Assembly (NCBI GenBank): GCA_947469485.1
Contig: CANIPU010000019.1
Span: 1 to 58,488 of the forward strand
Direction: 5' to 3'
DNA: 58,488 nucleotides
Source of the DNA: Chitinophagaceae bacterium
Lineage (GTDB): Bacteria > Bacteroidota > Bacteroidia > Chitinophagales > UBA10324
A program made the translations under genes and the position numbers. The notes beneath the pieces were generated by a model that saw only the letters and a list, made by a program, of their open reading frames with translations, searched no databases and had not been told where the DNA came from. Each line of letters starts with the position of its first letter. The stretch's first letter is position 1. Positions 53,065 through 58,488 of this stretch are shown piece after piece.

Positions 53065-54480
53065 TTAGTCGTCTTCAGCTGAATTTGTTCTGCTCATTCC
53101 ATTTCCATATTTATCAAGTAAATAAACAAATGATGCAACGGCAGCCGATCCCATTTCTAATTCTCTGTCATTAACTTCCTCAAATACATCTAATTCAGAA
53201 TGATGGTGATCAAAATATCGTTGAGAATCCGGAGATAAATCAGAAATCAAAGGGCAAATATCTTTCAGGTAACCAACATCAGCTCCTCCACCATCACGGC
53301 TAAAATCACCAACTCCAAAATAAGAAAGCACCGGAGCGAATTTGCTCCTTAAATAATATTTTTCGGCATCTGAACAATCCAATGTAAATCCTCTTGGCGT
53401 AAATCCGCCAGCATCACTTTCAATTGCTGCAATGTGCTTTTCACCTGACTTTTTTGCCCATTCTGCATATGCCTTTGCACCTCTTGTACCATTCTCCTCA
53501 TTCATAAATAATACTACTCGAATTGTTCGCTGAGGCTGAATACCTAGTGCTTTAAACAAACGAATTACTTCCATTGAATGAACAACACCTGCTCCATCAT
53601 CATGTGCACCTTCAGCCATATCCCACGCATCTAAATGACCACCAACTACAATAACTTCATTTGGATATTTTGAACCTTTAATTTCTGCAATAACATTGTG
53701 CGATTTTACATCTGGCAATGTTTGACAAGATGTTTTAAACCAAAACTGCAAATTCTTATCCTTTTTTAATGAGGCGCTTAATAATTCAGCTGCTTCAGTA
53801 CTTATAGCTACTGAAGGTATTTTAGGAATTGTATCGCTGTACCCCATAGAACCAGTATGAGGATGAGAATCAATATGAGAGGCAACACTCCTAACAACAA
53901 CACCAATTGCACCATATTTCGCAGCCTCCATTGCACTGGCCCAGCGTTGACCAACTGTATGACCATATGCATTAAAGGTAAAAATTGTTTCTGGAGGCAT
54001 TGGACCGTTGTAAAAAACCAACTTTCCTTTTATATCTGCCGGGTTTAAATTTTTTAATTCTCCCATTCCATAAACTTCAATTATCTCCCCTTTTATTCCA
54101 TTAGAAGGTGTTCCTATACTCATTCCTAATGCACAAATCGGTACAGATAAATTCATTTTAAGAACAGAAGAAATAATTTTTGCTTCTTCCTTCTCTCCGC
54201 GAACCCAATGAGGAACCATGCACTCCTGAAGCCAAACAGTATCGGCCCCCCAATTTTCCAGCCAAACAGACATTCTGTTCACAGCTGTATCTGCTAATGG
54301 CGACCCACTGATTCTTTTTCCTGCGTGCTTACATAAATCATATAAAGCATGGTATCCCTCATTATCTTTTAATGCTGTAGAAAATATCTTAGAAATCTGA
54401 AGTGAATCAATATTTTGAGATTGTATTGTTCCTGAAAAAATTAATATCAAATTAATTAAAATAAAGATGCTTTTCTTCAT
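53065..54480 (-). CDS. Secreted M28-family zinc peptidase with PA domain
   Basis: A 471-residue exported aminopeptidase- or carboxypeptidase-type enzyme. After the signal peptide, a PA insert ('PADIKGKLVFYNGPMPPETI', 'AAKYGAIGVVVRS') splits the N-terminal part. The dinuclear zinc site of M28 is visible: 'GGHLDAWDMAEGAHDDGAG' (His and first Asp ligands), 'LFMNEENGTRGAKAYAE' (catalytic Glu pair) and 'AIESDAGGF' (Asp), with the last His probably in 'YFDHHHSELDVFEEV'. It heads the minus-strand run ending at rseP. No T9SS sorting domain is seen, so it may be periplasmic. Confidence 0.92.
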   Translation of the reverse strand: MKKSIFILINLILIFSGTIQSQNIDSLQISKIFSTALKDNEGYHALYDLCKHAGKRISGSPLADTAVNRMSVWLENWGADTVWLQECMVPHWVRGEKEEAKIISSVLKMNLSVPICALGMSIGTPSNGIKGEIIEVYGMGELKNLNPADIKGKLVFYNGPMPPETIFTFNAYGHTVGQRWASAMEAAKYGAIGVVVRSVASHIDSHPHTGSMGYSDTIPKIPSVAISTEAAELLSASLKKDKNLQFWFKTSCQTLPDVKSHNVIAEIKGSKYPNEVIVVGGHLDAWDMAEGAHDDGAGVVHSMEVIRLFKALGIQPQRTIRVVLFMNEENGTRGAKAYAEWAKKSGEKHIAAIESDAGGFTPRGFTLDCSDAEKYYLRSKFAPVLSYFGVGDFSRDGGGADVGYLKDICPLISDLSPDSQRYFDHHHSELDVFEEVNDRELEMGSAAVASFVYLLDKYGNGMSRTNSAEDD

Positions 54481-54619
54481 ACGAATGGTTTTAAAAGTTC
54501 AAAGAAAGTCAAATCTGTGAAAGATAAATTATTAATGCGTTTTATAAACATTTCAACATAAAAAACATAGAGTAACAAAACTTGTTCTATATGTCAAATC
54601 CGATTAGGAGAGCTCACCC

Positions 54620-55363
54620 ATGAAGATGCTTTTGCGACATCAAAAAAACACCATTTTGAAAAACACAATTTTCTCAATTTTTACTCTGTTTTTATCATTT
54701 TTTGCCAAGCAATCATTTGGTCAAAATTCATTTGAAGAAAATTCTGATTCAGTAATCAATGTTAAGCATGAAATAGGAATTTCTACCGGTGGCTTAACTT
54801 ATGCTCATTTTGCTCCAGCCTCATATCTTGAAAAATTTCAGTTTCAATACAGTAAGGGAATTCAATACAGGGTTGAAAAAGGTCATCATTCAGTTCGAAT
54901 TGGTTTTAACAATTCAAAAGGAACAGTTAATCACCTTGCGACCCAGTTTTATGAAATTCGTGACACATTGAATATCAACGGAAACCAGAAAGCCAATAAG
55001 ATTAATATTGGTTATGAGTATTTTTTATATCGTTCGAATGCGATTTGTTTTTACACCGGTGTTGATGCCACTTATTCAAGAAATAAGTTTACAGGCTTGG
55101 AAAAATCAATTAAAGGAACTGTAAAATTTGAACAATACAATGATGCGTTTGGGTTTGGAATAGAACCATTTATGGGTGTAAGATTCAATATCAAAAACAA
55201 AATTAATTTCAGCATTGAATCTGCTTATGATTTAGAGATCATTAAAACCAATTCAGAACGAGTATATCAATTTCCAGAACCTTTGACAGAGTTAAATACT
55301 TCAACTCGCTTTTCAACTGCACCCACACCATTAAGTAAGGTTAATATTGGCTTAGTATTTTAA
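54620..55363 (+). CDS. Exported beta-rich protein of unknown function, tandem paralogue 1
   Basis: A 247-residue protein with a signal peptide (hydrophobic residues about 15-33, then FGQ). The mature part alternates short strands and ends 'LSKVNIGLVF', a terminal aromatic suggesting an outer-membrane barrel. It shares with the next gene the sequence 'SDS..........G..TG..TY..FAP..YLE.F..Q..KG..YR.E', then 'A.QFYEIRDTLNINGN' and 'CFYTGVDATYSRNKFTG'. I do not recognise the family. The 81-base gap to its paralogue has a hairpin-like CTTGAAAACAAG (55374-55385). Confidence 0.78.
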   Translation: MKMLLRHQKNTILKNTIFSIFTLFLSFFAKQSFGQNSFEENSDSVINVKHEIGISTGGLTYAHFAPASYLEKFQFQYSKGIQYRVEKGHHSVRIGFNNSKGTVNHLATQFYEIRDTLNINGNQKANKINIGYEYFLYRSNAICFYTGVDATYSRNKFTGLEKSIKGTVKFEQYNDAFGFGIEPFMGVRFNIKNKINFSIESAYDLEIIKTNSERVYQFPEPLTELNTSTRFSTAPTPLSKVNIGLVF

Positions 55364-55489
55364 TTTAGATTATTCTTGAAAACAAGAATAAACAGGCTTT
55401 CTATTTCAATTTATTTTTATTGAAGTTTAGAATACATTTTTGAAGTGTCAGTAATTTGTTCTAATTTTAATTTATTAATTCAACATTTA

Positions 55490-56197
55490 TTGAAAAAAAC
55501 AGTTGTCTTACTTATAGTAATTTGCACATTTTGCAAATCAAATTCTTCATCGGCTCAGGTTTTTTATGAACGCACAAGTGATTCAACCTGGAAATTTATT
55601 GGTGAAGTTGGTTTAACTACCGGATCATATACTTATGATCAGTTTGCTCCAGACTTTTATTTAGAAGGATTTCGTTTGCAATTAAAAAAAGGAGTTTACT
55701 ATCGTCTCGAAAACGAGAAAAATGCTTTCAGAATTTCTTTTACAACTTCAGCAGGAAATATTAAACATCAAGCAAAGCAGTATTACGAAATAAAGGATAC
55801 TGTTAATCTTAATGGCAATTGGAATAATACAGGACTACATATTGGGTTTGAACACTTCCTATATCAGAAATATTCTTTTTGCTTTTACGCCGGAGCAGAT
55901 GCAGTATACAGAAAGCACAAATTCACAGGTTCAGGTTCTTCCATGTTTAATGAATTGCCTTTCCAGCAAAAAATCAATTCATATGCAATTGGAACAGAAA
56001 TGTTTTTCGGAGTTCGATTCAGTTTAACTGAAAATTTAAATTTGTCTGTGGAATCTGCTTATTCAGTATTAGCTATTCATGAAACCTCTGTAAGAACATA
56101 TTCTCAAAATATAATGCATTCCGCAGGAAGTAATTTCAATCGATTTTCAATTGAGCCATCTCCATTTAACCGAATTAGTTTAGGTTATAAATTTTAA
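55490..56197 (+). CDS. Exported beta-rich protein of unknown function, tandem paralogue 2
   Basis: A 235-residue protein from a TTG at 55490, chosen because it gives a standard signal peptide (MKKTVVLLIVICTFCKSNSSSAQ); the frame is open from a GTG at 55445, which would add 15 less plausible residues. It aligns end to end with the preceding gene ('FAPDFYLEGFRLQLKKGVYY', 'KQYYEIKDTVNLNGN', 'CFYAGADAVYRKHKFTG', 'FGVRFSLTENLNLSVESAYS') and ends 'RISLGYKF', again barrel-like. The two clearly arose by duplication. The stop overlaps the convergent endonuclease gene by four bases. Function unknown. Confidence 0.78.
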   Translation: MKKTVVLLIVICTFCKSNSSSAQVFYERTSDSTWKFIGEVGLTTGSYTYDQFAPDFYLEGFRLQLKKGVYYRLENEKNAFRISFTTSAGNIKHQAKQYYEIKDTVNLNGNWNNTGLHIGFEHFLYQKYSFCFYAGADAVYRKHKFTGSGSSMFNELPFQQKINSYAIGTEMFFGVRFSLTENLNLSVESAYSVLAIHETSVRTYSQNIMHSAGSNFNRFSIEPSPFNRISLGYKF

Positions 56198-57900
56198 GGG
56201 GATGTTTTAACAAATTTTTTATACCAACAATTATTTTTTTCATCAATTAACTTGATGTAATACATTCCGTTCGCTAAATTTTTATTTAATAATACTGAAT
56301 TATTTATTTCCCAATTTTTAATACTCACTACCTCCACTCCTATTTCATTGAAAATTTTTAAGCATAATTTTCCTTTCCCAGAAAAACCTTTCACATCGAT
56401 ATTGAAATAATCACCAACCGGATTTGGACTAATTTTGATTGAAGATTCTTCATACAAATCATCTAATCCTTCCATACTTGCTAAACAAAACTTTATGGTA
56501 TCAGGAGAAGTATTTGAATTCGAATTAATAATGACACCACTAAAATCATCACAATTCCAATCCCCAGACGAATTCCATAATGCCAATTTTATTTTTCCGG
56601 TTTTGCCGGGTTGAATAATAGAATCAAAGATTGCATCATTTACAAAAGATTGATTTACACTATTCCCTGGAATTAATTGGTAAATATTAACTGGCAAATT
56701 ACCGCTGTTAAATAATGTGAAAGAAATAGTGTCAGACGAAATATTAAAATTATCCAAAACTAAAATCGAATCATCTGCAATAATCAATTCACGAAAAGGT
56801 TGCTCAAATGATGAATCGACAAATGAATTAATCCGATCAGCAAATTCTGGATGGTCAATAAATGGGTTTCTATTGAGTTGCATTTCCTCAATCTTATTAT
56901 TTCTAATTTCTTCAACAGAATCTGGAAGAAAAAGATGATTCCAATCCTTTAAATCGCTTTGTTGATTAAAGTCTAAATAATTCCCTTGATTACCGTACAT
57001 AGTTGCGAAATAAAAAATTGCTCTGGCAGTTTGACCTTTTTGCTCATTTCTTGGTTCAAACATTCCGTTTTCATATTCGCTTCCACCAGCAGTCCATGTT
57101 GGTGAATTGACCCAACGAAACGGGAAATTTCCGCGTTGGCTATTACTGCTTCCATCACAAACAAAAAGGTGATATAAATCTGAAAGCATAGGTTCGCTAC
57201 TACCGAATGCACTTTGAGGCCAAGTATGTTCGGTATTAAAGTTACAGGTATTTTGGGCATCCCATCTATCAATATAATTTGCGCAAACAATACCGGTATA
57301 ACACGATTCCAGAGTATTAGTACCGGCTCCTTGACCATTAACTAGTTGATTATCTATTATCATAAACATTGAATCACGCGCTGCATCATAGCCAAGAGAA
57401 TTATAGTTTTGAGAAATTAAATTCTTTAATTCATCTTTTAAAGTTTCCTCACTTAAGTTATTAGTCGAGTTGTAAATCGAATCTGAATAAATCGCAATTG
57501 CCATTATTGGTATTGAAAAAATTCCACCTTGATAAAAGCCCCCTGACATTTGATAAGAATACGAATAGCTGTAAATTAAAAATGTATTGTAATTCAGATT
57601 GTGTTTAGGGTGAAATATAATTTTCACAGAGTCTAACTGAGAACTAATAAAATTTTGAATTGAAAAAGCTGAATCGGGAATAAATAAATTAAGTTTTGAC
57701 CCAAAATATATATTTTGAATACCTGCTGAAATTTCCTCTCCAACTTTTAAAGTTATGATTTTTGATTGGCCAACAGTATCTAAACCAAAATCAAGTGTAT
57801 CTATTAAAATCAAAGTTTGTTGAGCATATGTATTATTGTTCTTCAATGAAATCGAACTAATTAATAAGTAACAAATTAAAAATTCTAAAAAAATTTTCAT
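56194..57900 (-). CDS. Secreted endonuclease I-family nuclease with T9SS type A sorting domain
   Basis: A 568-residue exported nuclease. Residues about 150-360 match the endonuclease I/NucM fold: 'LISQNYNSLGYDAARDSMF', the catalytic 'NFNTEHTWPQSAF' (His and Glu), 'MLSDLYHLFVCDGSSNSQRGNFPF' (metal-binding Asp, His and Asn) and 'YENGMFEPRNEQKGQTARAIFYFATMYG'. Before it is a beta-rich region ('FGLDTVGQSKIITLKVG', ASH/abnormal-spindle-like), after it a second such domain, and the C-terminus is a type A sorting domain ('KISPNPVGDYFNID', 'IFNEIGVEVV', 'NGMYYIKL'). It probably degrades extracellular DNA or RNA for nutrition. Confidence 0.9.
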   Translation of the reverse strand: MKIFLEFLICYLLISSISLKNNNTYAQQTLILIDTLDFGLDTVGQSKIITLKVGEEISAGIQNIYFGSKLNLFIPDSAFSIQNFISSQLDSVKIIFHPKHNLNYNTFLIYSYSYSYQMSGGFYQGGIFSIPIMAIAIYSDSIYNSTNNLSEETLKDELKNLISQNYNSLGYDAARDSMFMIIDNQLVNGQGAGTNTLESCYTGIVCANYIDRWDAQNTCNFNTEHTWPQSAFGSSEPMLSDLYHLFVCDGSSNSQRGNFPFRWVNSPTWTAGGSEYENGMFEPRNEQKGQTARAIFYFATMYGNQGNYLDFNQQSDLKDWNHLFLPDSVEEIRNNKIEEMQLNRNPFIDHPEFADRINSFVDSSFEQPFRELIIADDSILVLDNFNISSDTISFTLFNSGNLPVNIYQLIPGNSVNQSFVNDAIFDSIIQPGKTGKIKLALWNSSGDWNCDDFSGVIINSNSNTSPDTIKFCLASMEGLDDLYEESSIKISPNPVGDYFNIDVKGFSGKGKLCLKIFNEIGVEVVSIKNWEINNSVLLNKNLANGMYYIKLIDEKNNCWYKKFVKTSP

Positions 57901-57939
57901 AATTCAAATGTACTTTTCTAAAAGAAATAATGCTGCTTC

Positions 57940-57970
57940 TTTGGAAAATACATTTACTCATATACATTTG
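57940..57970 (+). promoter_or_regulatory. Perfect Bacteroidota promoter for tRNA-Val
   Basis: TTTG (57940-57943), a spacer of exactly 19 bases, then TACATTTG (57963-57970). This matches TTTG-N19-TAnnTTTG without mismatch, and the tRNA begins 11 bases later. Confidence 0.82.
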
Positions 57971-57980
57971 CCACCCCAAA

Positions 57981-58055
57981 GGGAGCTTAGCTCAGCTGGT
58001 TCAGAGCATCTGCCTTACAAGCAGAGGGTCACTGGTTCGAACCCAGTAGCTCCCA
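57981..58055 (+). tRNA. tRNA-Val (anticodon TAC)
   Basis: A 75-base tRNA. Acceptor GGGAGCT / AGCTCCC, D-arm GCTCAGCTGGTTCAGAGC, anticodon stem TCTGC / GCAGA with loop CTTACAA (anticodon TAC), and T-arm CTGGTTCGAACCCAG. No encoded CCA. Confidence 0.96.
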
Positions 58056-58067
58056 CTCAATAACGAC

Positions 58068-58099
58068 AAGGGTTTCAGACGAAATGAAACCCTTTTTTA
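58068..58099 (+). terminator. Terminator after tRNA-Val
   Basis: Ten-base stem AAGGGTTTCA / TGAAACCCTT (58068-58077 with 58085-58094), a 7-base loop and a T-run. Confidence 0.88.
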
Positions 58100-58186
58100 T
58101 TTAATTTATTTCTTAAAATTAAATTGAGCATGAGCCTACATATATTTTTATGTAGTTAATGGATATATTTTTCTCCTTCCCCATTT

Positions 58187-58488
58187 TTACCTTATCAGGG
58201 TTACATCTCCTTTTCTGAACATAGAAGTGCCGTCTTTATAGTCAACCTGAACGAGGTAAACATATACGCCCACATTCAAAGGTTTGCCATGATAGTTTCC
58301 ATCCCAGGTCGGGAAGTAATCATCATTCTGGAAGAGCAGTTCTCCCCAGCGGTCATATATTTCCATGTGATAGGATTTGACTGATGTGCCGTAGATGCCG
58401 AAGAAGTCATTGATTCCATCACCATTGGGTGTGAATGCATTCGGTATCCATAAACTCGGCTCGTCAATAATAATAACCGGTGTTTGCA
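58187..58488 (-). CDS. 3' end of a protein with gliding-motility (T9SS) C-terminal domain, partial
   Basis: The last ~100 codons of a gene that continues past the right edge. The translated part is a complete gliding-motility-associated C-terminal domain: 'SLWIPNAFTPNGDGINDFFG', 'YHMEIYDRWGELLFQ', 'TWDGNYHGKPLNVGVYVYLV' and a final 'RKGDVTLIR', ending at TAA 58187-58189. It is closely similar in layout to the C-terminus of the giant protein at the left end but is a separate gene on the other strand. What the domain is attached to cannot be seen. Confidence 0.9.
   Translation of the reverse strand, partial: QTPVIIIDEPSLWIPNAFTPNGDGINDFFGIYGTSVKSYHMEIYDRWGELLFQNDDYFPTWDGNYHGKPLNVGVYVYLVQVDYKDGTSMFRKGDVTLIR

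Overview
The window is AT-rich chromosomal DNA from a member of the Bacteroidota. I would not go below phylum with certainty, although the gene set resembles Chitinophagales/Sphingobacteriales-type environmental lineages. The evidence is several type IX secretion (T9SS) cargo proteins carrying either the gliding-motility-associated C-terminal domain or the 'PNP...G.Y' type A sorting domain, a PorP/SprF partner, a GldM-C-like protein, TamB, tandem UspA, and promoters of the TTTG-N19-TAnnTTTG type. One of these promoters is perfect and sits upstream of tRNA-Val. Starts are rarely preceded by Shine-Dalgarno sequences, and several genes use GTG or TTG.

Layout. 0-8 kb: a giant PKD/Ig-like surface protein and its PorP/SprF partner. 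8-14 kb: uridine phosphorylase-like enzyme, tandem universal stress protein, DUF47 + PiT phosphate transport pair, DUF5916 outer-membrane protein. 14-18 kb: gyrA and a TPR protein. 18.28-19.16 kb: a minus-strand gene for an unknown membrane protein flanked by two structured, attC-like imperfect palindromes. This is the most unusual item here, a possible lone integron-type gene cassette. 19-25 kb: dapF, HtrA protease, pdhB, and a tsaD-thioesterase-SDR operon. 25-31 kb: TamB and two secreted proteins. 31-38.4 kb: tRNA-Leu(GAG), secreted M1 peptidase, fbp, GNAT, asnB, and prfB with a programmed +1 frameshift. 38.5-43 kb: ABC exporter, sugar porter, pentapeptide-repeat membrane protein. 43-49.5 kb: a small polysaccharide-degradation locus (GH106-like, GH28, lipoprotein; divergent GH37-like enzyme) that looks GC-richer by eye, followed directly by the 3' remnant of a T9SS cargo gene. 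49.6-54.5 kb: tRNA-Leu(CAA), then a minus-strand run reading M28 peptidase, GldM-C-like protein, dxr, rseP. 54.6-58.5 kb: two tandem paralogues of unknown function, secreted endonuclease I, tRNA-Val(TAC), and the 3' end of another gliding C-terminal-domain protein leaving the right edge.

Housekeeping functions (gyrA, dapF, dxr, rseP, tsaD, prfB, fbp, pdhB) are interleaved with cell-envelope and secreted functions. The recurring theme is export across the outer membrane through T9SS: adhesin-like repeats, peptidase, nuclease and their accessory proteins. No stretch longer than 300 bases is left without a gene or gene remnant. No rRNA, CRISPR array, complete insertion sequence or integrase was seen.
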